Part shown: piece after piece, positions 25,880-37,029 of the stretch
Position numbering within the stretch: position 1 is the stretch's first letter
How the letters are laid out: each line of letters begins with the position of its first letter
From: Plutella xylostella
Taxonomy: Eukaryota > Arthropoda > Insecta > Lepidoptera > Plutellidae
NCBI RefSeq assembly: GCF_932276165.1
Contig: NC_064012.1
Location: forward strand, 15,197,501 to 15,261,500
Direction of reading: 5' to 3'
Length of the DNA stretch: 64,000 nt
Translations under genes and position numbers: made by a program
Notes under the pieces: model-generated
Databases searched by the model: none
Told to the model about the DNA's origin: nothing
Seen by the model: only the letters and a program-made list of their open reading frames with translations

Positions 25880-26803
25880 TCAGCAGGTTTTCTTGTCCTT
25901 CATCAGCGACATGGGTTCCATGTCAGGGTTGGGCTTCTTGTCTAGGCCAGCGATGAGACGTTTAAGGTGCGCGATGTGGGTGCCGGGCGACAGGCCTTTC
26001 GGGCACGCCACCGAGCAGTTGAGGATGGTGTGGCAGCGGAACGCCTTGAAGTCGTCCCGGAGCTGCTGCAGGCGCCGCGTCGTGTCCTCGTCGCGGGAGT
26101 CGATGACCCAGCGGTACGCGTGCAGCAGCGTCGCCGGGCCCAGGAACCGCCGCCCGTTCCACCAGTAGCTGGGGCAGGCCGTGGAACAGCACGCGCATAG
26201 AACACACTCGTATAAGCCCACCATCTTCTTGTTGTCTTTTATGCTCTGAGCGTACTGCCCCTGGCCGTGCGGCGGCGGCTGCTGGCGGATCAGGTACGGC
26301 CGGATGCTGTTGTAGCCGGCGAAGAAGTGCGAGTAGTCAACAACCAGGTCCTTCTGCACGTACATGTGGGGTAAAGGGTGGATGGTGACGGTGGCGGCGC
26401 GGGGGATGGGCGTGACGCACGCGAGGCAGTTGTGGCCCTGCAGGTTGATGCCGCACGAGCCGCAGATGCCCTCGCGGCACGAGCGCCGGAAGGCGAACGT
26501 CGGGTCCATGTCCTTGATCTTGATCATGGCGTCGAGCACCATGGGTCCGATGGTGCTGACGTCCACCTGGTAGCTCTGCAGGCGCGGCTTCTGGGATGGG
26601 TCTCCGCTGTAGCGGTACACTTTGAAGGTCCGCACCGGGTTTATCTTCGGCTTCTCCGGAGGAGCCTCAGGCTTCTTCTTGTCTTTGTCCTTGCAGTCAC
26701 CATCTTTCTGATCTGCGCCCTTAGCCGGCGGAGCTCCCTTCCACTGGACACATGACGTCACTAAACTCCGACTCGGAAGTGCCCGCGTCAGTATTTTTAT
26801 CAT
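25880..26803 (-). CDS. Succinate dehydrogenase iron-sulfur subunit-like (SDHB paralogue), intronless
   Basis: This complete 307-residue single-exon gene would be the iron-sulfur subunit of mitochondrial complex II, passing electrons from FAD to ubiquinone. The N-terminus (MIKILTRALPSRSLVTS) is a plausible mitochondrial targeting peptide, followed by a Lys/Asp/Pro-rich linker (about 28-52). The 2Fe-2S ligands are C109, C114, C117 and C129 (motif CREGICGSC). The 4Fe-4S ligands are C200, C203, C206 and C267. The 3Fe-4S ligands are C210, C257 and C263. The quinone-site region CPSYWWNG and the RCHTI histidine (H258) are kept. Positions usually conserved in SDHB differ: an extra Cys at 126, IPRAAT after the first cluster, and the tail MKDKKTC. 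Lack of introns, divergence and nesting in a same-strand intron suggest a retroposed paralogue, perhaps a testis-type copy as in Drosophila. The frame is open and all ligands are kept, so it is probably functional. Confidence 0.9.
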   Translation of the reverse strand: MIKILTRALPSRSLVTSCVQWKGAPPAKGADQKDGDCKDKDKKKPEAPPEKPKINPVRTFKVYRYSGDPSQKPRLQSYQVDVSTIGPMVLDAMIKIKDMDPTFAFRRSCREGICGSCGINLQGHNCLACVTPIPRAATVTIHPLPHMYVQKDLVVDYSHFFAGYNSIRPYLIRQQPPPHGQGQYAQSIKDNKKMVGLYECVLCACCSTACPSYWWNGRRFLGPATLLHAYRWVIDSRDEDTTRRLQQLRDDFKAFRCHTILNCSVACPKGLSPGTHIAHLKRLIAGLDKKPNPDMEPMSLMKDKKTC

Positions 26804-26897
26804 AATCTGAATAAAAGTAACTAAATAAGTGCATTAACGTAGTTCAAAATTGTGTAAATTATTTAACAAATATTTTGTTTGGACACTGAAAGACACC

Positions 26898-26962
26898 ATT
26901 GAGTGACAAATATTGTAAATGTCAACATGACAACATCATGGTTTGTCATATGTTTGTCATCA
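26898..26962 (-). promoter_or_regulatory. TGACA-rich upstream region of the SdhB-like gene
   Basis: Five TGACA/TGTCA pentamers lie within about 65 bases, roughly 100-160 bases upstream of the ATG. A similar cluster lies upstream of the peroxiredoxin gene. The position suggests a proximal promoter; function is inferred only. TTATTCAG directly before ATTATG could also be a splice acceptor of a 5' UTR intron. Confidence 0.3.
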
Positions 26963-28096
26963 ACTAGAAAGGGGCAGAAGGTTATTCTGAGAAAAAGGAC
27001 CATAAATTATTTGGTCTATTTATAAAGTTTATACTAATACAAGTGATTGTAGAAAGTAACTTATAAACTTTCTCATATTTCCTTAGTACCAAACATTTCC
27101 AAGTGCTTAATATCAAGGTTTTTACCCTAAGTTTATTTAGATTTTCTAGATTATCGTAATCTACCTTTTGCGATCTAAATCAGACTAATGTGTATGTTAA
27201 CTTAGGTATAGGTATTCGTTATCCGCAGTTATTCTAGGGCACCTAGGGTGCGGCTAGACTAATAAGACTGACCTTAAAAGTCAGTGCTTGCTCTGAAATT
27301 GTCTTTTAAATTAATGAGTGTAGGTCCTTAGGTTTATGTTTATCACTAGTAAGTGCTTTTAATAAACTACGTGTCATTAACATGCATGAACATTGAACAC
27401 CAAGTTTCTGATAGGTACTTATAGATAAATTATCTATAGGTACAGGAACGTATGATTTTCGATTCAGGCTGCTGGTGTTTTCGTTCTAGAACGTCGGCCA
27501 CTAAACGTCTTTCAAACTTATACGTCATTAACTAATTGAATCTTTTTAAACAGATTTTATTTAACTTAAATAAAAAAAAAACAATTAATATCTAAGCTAG
27601 TAGGTAAAATAAATGGTGCTTAAATCGAACTCAAAAGTTAATACCTGCTAAGGTACATTTTAAGACTACAGTAGGTACCAATAGCGTGACATTAAAGTAT
27701 AAGCGACGTACTTGAAGTATGAAACAACTGACCTTAATACAGATATCGTTTCATTTCCTGGTTCTCCGTTCAGTGATTATAAAATGTAAGTAAGTAGATC
27801 AAGTGGTGTCAATCAAAAAAATTATGGTAGTATTTCTGGGAGGTTCCCTACTAGATGAAATATCTTTTTTTATAAGCATTTTCTGAAGTCAGCCAGAATA
27901 GACTCTTTCAGCTTTACGTAACTGTATCCGTAAACCGAGTCCGCCTTGTTCTATGTGTCGATGCTATAGAGCTCGTAAGCAGCTCATCGAGAGATGCCTT
28001 ATGGAATCCACTGATTATTCTGATTAATTAATTTTCTGTTTTTGTAGTTGCCAGTGTGTCTAATAAATGTTTCTTTCTTTTATTAATATATTTTAT
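26963..28096. other. Gene-free intronic sequence
   Basis: AT-rich. A retroelement-like tail (GTCTAATAAATGTTTCTTTC) ends at about 28085. Nothing else recognised. Confidence 0.4.
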
Positions 28097-28312
28097 ACAC
28101 TCATGGGCAATGAAAAAGTTCCACTCTCAAAATGCCGACATCACATCAAACGACCCCAATTTTGTAAAACATTTCATTTAAAATTTGAACAAAATATTTC
28201 CATTTTTAGTTGTTGAAATCCTGATGCTCGGTTAAACGTACTCCAATCCAATGTTGCAGAAGATAGCCTTTCCCGTTTAGAAGTAATTTGGTGTTTTTCA
28301 CAATAGAACCTT
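28097..28312. mobile_element. MITE family C, copy lacking one end
   Basis: It starts ACACTCATGGGCAATGAAAA and follows the 11093 copy through AATGTTGCAGAAG and CCCGTTTAGAAGTAATTTGG, then loses the right inverted end after AATAGAACC. Confidence 0.75.
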
Positions 28313-28627
28313 TATATATAGTATATGCGGACGAGTGATCTACGAGTGTTTAAAGAGAATGTATCTGTCCATCAGACTGACAATAAGTAAGTACCTAACA
28401 GTAGATTTTATTATTTATTTTCGTAAACAAATGAGTTGAAGCAGATAAGTTGTTTGTAGCACAGTTACATCACGTCGGGTCGTGCCTGCGAGGGCTTAGA
28501 GGAGAGGTAGCACAGCGATGTCATTCTACTAGACTTTATGAACAAATCATATAAGTATTAAACAACGATCATTTTAATATGAACCACATGGAGTGTCAGT
28601 GCAATAGAAACGTCTGTCTCTATATAA

Positions 28628-28650
28628 CCCCCCGCCCCCCCCCCCCACAG
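28628..28650. repeat. Poly-C tract
   Basis: A CCCCCCGCCCC...CC run of about 22 bases, striking in this AT-rich setting. Confidence 0.8.
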
Positions 28651-29390
28651 ACACTTCGTATATTGTTAATCTAATGTACAAAACGTTATGTAAAATTGAA
28701 GGCGAGAGCCTGTTTCACAATGCCTGGATAAAGATTATATGCAATGGATTCAATGCTGAATGCCTCGATTCCGAATAGTTCTCACAACGTGAGGGACACC
28801 AAAGCATACAACATCATCAAGTCAGCCTGTTAAAGTAAGCATTTGATGACTGTGGCTTCCCGCCCGTCTTTGGTGTAATAACCGAGAGAGAAGATGGTCC
28901 GAAAATATTGCTCTCGTTTTTAATTAACTGACTTTAAAAAACCACTTCAATCCCTTGAAATCGGACACAATAGAAATCTATATTATTGTCATCAAACACA
29001 ATATCGCGACTTCGGGACTAAGGTTAAAGCACTAAGGTCTTGTAGGTACCAAAATTATAAGTATTAAGAATACCTTATTATTTTCGGCTCCGAGCATCCC
29101 ACAGTCATGGCAAAACGTGAGTGCAATATTCGTCGAATTCATTTTGCAAATTGGCTGAAGTTATGAGAACATCTTGTCTGCAGTCGTGACGGCGTCTTCT
29201 TCACAGCTCGGGATAACAATCACAGTGATACCGAGGGCAGATGTGCACTCTGTATTACAATATACAGTGTGATGTTTTATCAGTGATCGCCTTTGACGGC
29301 ACCGTAGCTATGGCAGTAGTGAAGCTGCTTCCGAAGCTGGGCAAACATTAGTGTGATGAGCATTTGTGTTTGCCTTGTGTCTGGTTATCG

Positions 29391-29539
29391 TTTATACATA
29401 TATTTAATATTTATCTATCTATGTATTTGTGTAGATATATCAGCTGTCCGTTACCCATAACACAGGCTCTGCCTAGCTTGGGGTCGGATGGCCGTGTGTG
29501 AGATGTACCTACCCACATATTATTATTATATTATTTATA
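29391..29539 (+). mobile_element. SINE 3' fragment, module A
   Basis: GTAGATATATCAGCTGTCCG, GCCTAGCTTGGGGTCGGATG and an ATTATT tail match the 3' part of the SINE at 54942-55202. It is truncated before the tRNA-related head. Confidence 0.75.
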
Positions 29540-29729
29540 CTGATCGATATCTAAAAGAAGATTTTTTTTACTTTATACGTATAAAATTGTTGTCAATGTC
29601 AATAGGTGCATAATCAGCGTTGCATAACGTTATTTCATCTAAATTAACCGTAACTGAATTATATAATGATGTAGGTACTTTAAAAATTCAATATAGTTCT
29701 ACAGAAATAACTAAAACTATATAATAGGT

Positions 29730-29880
29730 GTGGGACGCCCTCCGCCCGCTTGACTGACGATCTTAGGCGGGTAGCCGGTAGTGGTTGGATGAGGAAGGCC
29801 GAGGACTGAGTGTTGTGGAGCTCCTTGGGAGAGGCCTATGTCCAGCAGTGGATGATTAATGGTTGATGATAATGATGAAT
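29730..29880 (+). mobile_element. RTE-like retrotransposon 3' end
   Basis: The plus strand translates RRVAGSGWMRKAED, a stop, then VLWSSLGEAYVQQWMI and an ATGATG-type tail. Truncated and dead. Confidence 0.75.
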
Positions 29881-31288
29881 AGATGTTAATGATGTTTTTA
29901 GTCCCTTGTATTTTTTATACAATATATCACTGAGACTTACCAGGAAGTGTCAGTAGTCTATCCACTATACTGTCTTGTTCATGTAAGTGAAGGCTTACCT
30001 GAAAAGAAATAAGAAATGAGTTAGTGTGTTACTTTTTCTACTAATTACATAATGAAATTACATTTTCTCTTTTGGCATTAAAACGTATAACTAATAAATT
30101 AATAATATTTTATAAGAAAAAAAGACTTTAGCTTTTCGGATTCAAACGAGAATGGCCATTTCTCTATGGCGCCATGACCCGCCAGTGTAGCCCCATGCCT
30201 ACAGTATATCTTGGTGTAAATTTTATTATTATGAGGCATGGGAGAACGAAGATATAGGTGCTGAAAGATCAAGACTTTGTACTGACTAGATGTTATTAAA
30301 TATTTCCATCATAGTAAGTTTTTTTTAAATGTGGTTTAGATTTTTTAAATATTTTTCCCTCATTTAGAACACCTTTATCATTGAATAAAAATAGGTTTGG
30401 TTAGTGACTGCAAAGCGGGTCAGATTTTTCCGTTTTCATTAATTATAGTACCTATTGAATTTGGCACTGATTACTTCGTAAATGTTACTACGTTTGTTGT
30501 TTATATGATGTTCAATGGATTAGTTTAATAACAATTAGTTAGTTAGTTAGTAGTAGTTTAGTTCAATTCGAGTTTTGTATGTATGTTAATATGTATTTTT
30601 GTCAACAATTGCTGCCGTGTTGTGTTGTAAATAAACGTATTACACTCACAGTTGCATTATAGCCGAAGCGGTAATGGCGTAATCTTACTTCTTAACTCAA
30701 CGTTACAGCAACTTGCTAGACCCAGGGGGATCACTATAGAAATCAAACCAACGAACGAACGAGAGCCGGAGGGTTTATCATTAGCCTATAGGACGTAGGC
30801 CTCTCCCTAAGCACGCCACTGGATGCGATCTTTATCTTTAGCCGTTACTCTATCTGTACTGTCGTAAAACCTTTTTCCAAAGCTTTGGTGCGCTACGGCA
30901 ACCTCGAGTCTATGTCGTTGTATTAAGCGTATCGATTGCATGACAACATTGGTTCGTCCGATTTCTGTAGTAAGCCCCCACCAGTCGTCTTTCAAGTTTC
31001 AACTGCGGTTTTTTTATTTACTTACTTACTTTTATTACGATTAGGTTTTTTCAATTTGAGCATTGTTGATGTTGACTGACCCACATAGCGACAATGTAAC
31101 TTCACACTTGTGTGCCCACTAGCTCAGAAACTTTAAAACTGCAGAAATGCACTAGCAGTAGGCTAGAAGCCGATAGTTAGACTTAGACGAGTCTCTTGGA
31201 ACACCACAACTTAACAAACTTAAGAGACTTCAACATTTCTGTATTAACTGTGTTCTGTATTTAGTGGCTCCCTATAGTCCCTATACGC

Positions 31289-31514
31289 ACACACACACAC
31301 ACGCACTCACGCCTTGTACTAATGTACTCCCTTGCGGGGTAGGCAGAGGTGCATTGCTGCACCCACTTTTCGCCAGAGTGTTATGTTAGTCCCAATGTAA
31401 TAGGGGGCGGGCCTATTGCCATTTTACGGGCACATCCAAGACCCGAGAACAAATATCTGTGTTTAAACAAATATCTGCCCCAGCCGGGAATCGAACCCGG
31501 GACCATCGGCTCAG
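31289..31514 (-). mobile_element. tRNA-derived SINE with module B, flanked by a 14-bp target duplication
   Basis: TAGTCCCTATACGC occurs at 31275-31288 and again at 31515-31528. On the minus strand the element starts within a tRNA-like head (B box GGTTCGATTCC), continues GGCTGGGGCAGATATTTG, then the module-B body (GCAAGGGAGTACATTAGTAC) and a GTGTGT tail. The perfect duplication marks a fairly recent insertion. Confidence 0.85.
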
Positions 31515-32034
31515 TAGTCCCTATACGCCTTCGACAGAATACTCAATCTTACTACTTCTGTATAACATTCTATTATACCAAGCATCACCTTATTTAAAGG
31601 AGACCTTCTCGATGGTAGATAAATATAAAGGGTAGAATTTACCAATGACGTTCCTTTCAGCAGGTCAATATACCCAACAACTTTCATTTAGGGACGGAAG
31701 TGGCTCACTGTGTCGGACATTGACCTAGCAAATGGGACGTCACTAACCAAATTTGACCCTGTATTAGTTGGATCGTGTTGTTGTTCTCACGCCGTGCTCT
31801 ATGAGCCTCAGTGGCCGATGGCCGTGGACATGCGATAATTAATCTACCATTGAACCAATATTCACCTAATGGCTACTGTTAACTATTTAATGTAGTTTAT
31901 GACTTCAGAGTTTACGCTCAAGAAAACAATAATTTAGGGTCAATTATATTTTTCGATTATAATAATTATTGTTAAGGTTACAGGACCTAAGTCATGGTTA
32001 ATTTAATAAATTGTACTTTTACTGATGGTTAAAA

Positions 32035-32140
32035 TGGTGGTGGCTGGTAGTGGCTGGATGAGGAAACATAGACAGAGTGTTGTAATTGTAACGCTTTAGG
32101 AGAGATTGACCAGCACTAAACGTTTACGAGCTGATGATAC
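32035..32140 (+). mobile_element. Degenerate RTE-like 3' end
   Basis: GGCTGGTAGTGGCTGGATGA and later AGAGTGTTGTAATTG keep parts of the shared 3' end. Confidence 0.5.
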
Positions 32141-32304
32141 TTACTTAAATAAATTATGTAAGTAGGTTTCTCAACTTACATTATTTATTTAAGAAAAAAT
32201 AATATCAAATCTAGTTAAATATTCAACATTAAGTATATTGCAATTTCAAATCTGATACTGTGCATCTAAACAAAAGAAACAGGTGCCTAATAAGTAAATC
32301 TATA

Positions 32305-32562
32305 CAGGATGATGCAAAATTGGTATACTAAGCCGAAACCTACATGTGCAGCATGGTATATCTAAGCCCGAAACTGAAGTCAGAATTTGGAAATTCGCCA
32401 AAAAAAAAAAACCATAATAAAAATTCACGTGACCAACAAAGTTTCTATGGAAAATTAATTTTTTTTTCGCGAATTTTCAAATTCTGATTTCATTTTCGGG
32501 CTTAAATATACCATGCTGCACATGTAGGTTTCGGCTTAGTATACCCTTTTTGCAACACCCTG
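32305..32562. mobile_element. 258-bp mariner-type MITE (family D)
   Basis: The ends CAGGATGATGCAAAATTGG and (inverted) CAGGGTGTTGCAAAAAGGG continue into TATACTAAGCCGAAACC on both sides. TA flanks both ends. The palindrome spans nearly the whole length. A second copy at about 51377-51835 is interrupted. Confidence 0.85.
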
Positions 32563-33362
32563 TATACAAATAAACGCGTGAAATTACCAAAACTCCATCC
32601 TTTTCATAGCATGACTTAGATATAGAGTTGGTGAAGTGTCCCATGGATCTATTGTTTCCTGGGAAACCATCTAGAGGTCACTCTAGAGGTCACAGGCGCC
32701 ATTGAAGGGAAGTCTTTCTGACATTCAATTAAAATAACTGAAGCGGCCGAGGAATTTCTAAAAGACATTTTTCCTGAGCGTGGAAATAGTTGCGTTGTTA
32801 GGTTTAATTACGCTAGTTACGTTGTTATTTTAGTTACGAGACTTATGAGTTCGTTATTTTAATTTTTTTATGTGTTGCGGTTATTGTTGTTCTCTGTAGT
32901 TGGAAGGCATTCGTTTCTGTGGCACGGTCAGAAGTCAAGGGCGAAAACAATATGCGGGGAAAATTTTGTATAACATTTGTGATTTGAGAATGTTTTTCCA
33001 GTGGTGGAGGCTTATTTCCTATAAAGACCTTGTTTAGAATACTTTGTATACAGAAACAGTAAGCTGAAAGGGAGAGGGCTTAAGAGCAATTTTAAACAAA
33101 TTTTGTCACTCTGTATTGTATATGAGTGAGAGTGAGCAAGATAAATCACCACGAGGAAAATCACAAACTATAATTTGTAATCATTTCCGTCCATTAAATG
33201 TTAAAGAAAAGTAGAGCATACACCATTACGCGCATTAATCAGTAATTCATATAGATTAACTGTTAATAGGCGACTGTGCTGCAGCGGAAGGCAAATATTG
33301 CAGAATCGCATAGATCACGGCAGCTATACTTATAACCAAACCTAATTTTTCTATATTAAAAG

Positions 33363-33575
33363 AAGATATTAAAAGATAAAGATTAAGATAGATTTATTCG
33401 ACACATATACAGCAATAACAACAACAAGAAAATACAGTTTTAAAGAAATACATGTCCAAAACAACAAGAACAAAAAGTAGAAGATGAGACTAAAACAAAA
33501 ATACAAAACAATAACACAAGGGGTTGCTGTCCGGAGTGTCAAAACGGCACCAGCTCAGCATAAGCTGTGGACTTT
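33363..33575 (-). mobile_element. Retroelement 3' UTR fragment
   Basis: The minus strand carries GCTGAGCTGGTGCCGTTTTG and GGACAGCAACCCC, shared with 15030-15085, then AATAAATC and a TCTTTATC-type tail. Confidence 0.55.
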
Positions 33576-36471
33576 AGTTGATCTGATTTTTAATAATACT
33601 ACCTACAAACTTTGTAATAATTAATGATAATTATTACTTAATAGCTGGGTTGATAATTATATTGAATATAGGTGTAGTTAGATCGTGTAGTGACCGGATG
33701 TGGCAACTTTGCCGTGCTGCCTTAGGCTCTATAATGTTTGGCCAATCGGACCGATATAACAAACTCAAATTTCTTAAATTAAACATAATCTTGAAATTAT
33801 CTTAAATCTACTTAAGTGAAGTAAGTAGTCAATATATTAACTTAAAAACTAAAAATACATTCTCATTTCGGCTCAAATACTTATTAAACCTTCGGTGCCC
33901 GCAACCAGTGCGACCATATCGGTCTGAATCGGCAAACCGGTGTCTATTAAGTACAGACTGTTCGCTTTGTTACCATCAGTTTAGTAAAAAAATGGGACAT
34001 TGAGTCTTATTTGTAAGTCAATAGAATGTAATACACTGGACAAAAATAATATTTTATGATTTGTTAAAAGAAATAACTAAATTTCTTGGATCAGCCTCGT
34101 CGAAGATATAATACGCATAATTATTATTTATTATACTCTTTCTTACTCATCCAGTCTTTTTCATAAATTTGTAAATATAAGATGCACTTTCATTCTAATC
34201 ACATCCGTTTTTTGTTAATTTTTCTAGTCCCACGTAACTTTAATTGTAGCATGGTCACCCCAAGACCAGCCAGTGATAATTAGCTAATCAGTAATGTTGC
34301 ACAATCATTACGTTTTAATACATCGAGAAGTTGATTATCGGGAAAAAATACAGCCTACAATTTGTCAGCTTCGACCGGCGACTGCAAATGAGGCATTCGG
34401 AAAATGTCCAGTTGTATCAGACAGGACATTTATTTGTACACCCTACGTAACCAGTGAAATTACAAAACTATTACTCAGGGGGTGAATGTTTAATGTTTAA
34501 GCACCGATGAACCGATGATAAAAATGATTGTTTTTGGCTCATTGAGTGCAAAATAGTTTTTCCAAGACGAGATCTTAGGCTATTGAAATGTTTAGATTAA
34601 GTAAATTTGTGGTTAAAACAAGATAAAAAACCATAAATGAAAATGAGATTTTTAAAAAAATATACAAATAAAAAATCCGAACAAAAGAGTTCAACGCGTT
34701 TTGAAGAGAAAGTTCTTAAATTATTAAAAGTGTAATTCGTTATTTGTTTTTAAATGAGTACAATGAGACTCATTTAAATACAGCAAAACGCGAGTACAAG
34801 TATGTACAGCGAAAAGTGAGCGCTTGCGAGTCACCTCTGACTTACCTCTTTGGGAATTACAGTGTATATGTGTATTAAATATTAATAATATACTCAAGTG
34901 CCAAAGTATCGGATGGTAGTGTGTGTGTATTTTTTATGGTAAGTTCTAAATTGCCAAGGACAGATGCAAAACGCTGACATTATTTGATTTCATTATATTT
35001 AAATAAATTCTTGAGAGCCAGATTTTATATATGTACTTACATATTATTGATGAAAAACATACTATAGAGCTTCCACTATGTTATTGTATTTTTGACGTTT
35101 TTTTATGTCTGGTAAGTAATGTTGGTTTTCCTTTGCAGTCATCAAATATGTATGGGTTTTCGAATGTCAAAAAACCAATAATATAATGGACAGAGTATAT
35201 GAAGTATATCACCTCATCTACTTTTAGTTTCTTCCAATATAAATGTCATGTTTCGACGCAAATATAAATTAATTTGCAGTAAATCAACGTTGTAATTATT
35301 ATCAACGTTTGTACGTCATAGAGGTTAACAGTCAATCAAAATGTGAATTTTACTAAAATATATTAAAGATCAGATTTAGACAAACAAGAAAAGACTAGAA
35401 TAGGATATCATTTATATTAAACGTAGAATTTTATAACTATTTGTTGATTTTCATGCATAATTATAATTATATTTTAGACTCATACTACCACCATTTCATG
35501 GTCGATTGTTATTATTTTTGTAATGGTTAAAAAAACGTCAAGTTCTGTGTTAAGAAACTTACACTTGGCACTTAAGCGTGTCCAAATATTGTATAAAAGA
35601 CCAATAAAATATCGCAACCCAGTATATTTGTAGAGAGTTAAAAAAAAAAGATACGGTGAATAGAAAGAAATCCGCGGTCAAGGCTGGGGTCGCGGCCGAG
35701 TGTTTGACTTGTGTGAGATACTTCGCACCCTCCCCGTGTGATAACGAGCTATTTAGTGATAACAAGCGATATCACTGAATACACGAAATGAAAAAGTTGA
35801 TCATCATGTTATCATTCCATGAGACAATTGATTTGTTTATTCTTTCTTTCTTTTGTATTTTTAGTCAACTGTTAGTGCAACACCCTGTATATTGTAAGGT
35901 TATTAACCAATAATGGCTGACAAGACTTCATTTAAAGATTATTTATCTAGCTAAGTTAAGACTTTTTCTCATGACGGTATTTCACAAAAATACTTAAGAA
36001 TACATTTTCATGAATCGTCGATCACGACTTATAACTAAAACGGGAATCCAACATTCTTTGTAATAAATTCCGATTGAATCAAACCGACAGCTGTCGATTA
36101 CTAAACGATAGAGCATCGAATAAGCGATCTTTGAGTAAACCTACTTAGCTGCAATAGAAATTGCAAGAGTTTTTAAAGATTTTACACGACATTAAGTAAC
36201 CGAGTTTTTAACAATTAGCCTAGATTTAGAATTTAGACTAGGCCTAGTTAATGTTAACAGGACAATAAAATGTTGACAAATAACAAGTTTGTCTGACTAT
36301 TGTCGTGTAAAACACTAATAAAAACACATTAATTCGATTCAATCTAGGTATTCACGCTGAGGCGATTCTGTAATTAATTTATCAAGTTCACGATGGGTTT
36401 CATAAATTATTTTGACACGGCCATTTTCATAGACGAATATTTTACATTGTGGTACACCGCTATAATATATT
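33576..36471. other. Gene-free intronic sequence
   Basis: AT-rich. A lone right end GTGCAACACCCTG followed by TA (35876-35889) belongs to the mariner-type MITE family seen complete at 63419. Otherwise nothing recognised. Confidence 0.4.
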
Positions 36472-36472
36472 A

Positions 36473-36615
36473 AGCCCCTGTTCCACAATGTCTGGTTAGT
36501 GGTTACCTGTCGGATAAAATACATACTGTCACTGTCTAAAAAATAATGACAGAGAGTGACAGCATGTATTTTATCCGACAGGTAGCCACTAACCAGACAT
36601 TGTGGAACAGGCCCT
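36473..36615. mobile_element. 143-bp near-perfect palindromic MITE
   Basis: Arms 36474-36535 and 36547-36613 are almost identical when inverted (CTGTTCCACAATGTCTGG at each end), around a loop of about 11 bases. Related sequence may occur near 28700 (GAGCCTGTTTCACAATG). Confidence 0.8.
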
Positions 36616-36876
36616 AAAGCTGATAAATAGCTATTTTTTAAATTAGGTTATTTACTTATAAACTGTGCCCATTCATGATATTAGAAGTATAAAAATAGAG
36701 TGTGTGAATTCGGTGGGAATGTTCGCTCGAATGTCGTATGCGACTTGTGAGTATGGATTACGCAAGAACCTGTTATGAATGTTGTCAATAACAGAATCAT
36801 GTCGATCATGCGATTTGGCTGTGAACTCGCGTGCACTTGTGTACACATTACGAGGATTTTATAACACAGTATACCT

Positions 36877-37024
36877 AGTGCCAATTTCTCTATAGTGGGT
36901 TAGAGCATAACCAGGGATTATTGCTTGACTTTTGACACATCGGTCAAGAATTTAATATGGAGGATGACTAATTTGATCAACCTTTCCCTGGTTACGATTT
37001 AACCAACTATGGAGAAATTGGAGA
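36877..37024. mobile_element. MITE family B, copy 1
   Basis: The palindromic element begins AGTGCCAATTTCTCTATA and carries GTTAGAGCATAACCAGGGA and GACTTTTGACACATC. The right end AACTATGGAGAAATTGG is its inverse. Copies 2 and 3 are at 44409 and 58803. Confidence 0.8.
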
Positions 37025-37029
37025 TTAGT

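Noticed and set aside
25893..26755. Plus- and minus-strand alternative frames over the SdhB-like gene
   Set aside because: Shadows of a clearly identified protein with all ligands in one frame.
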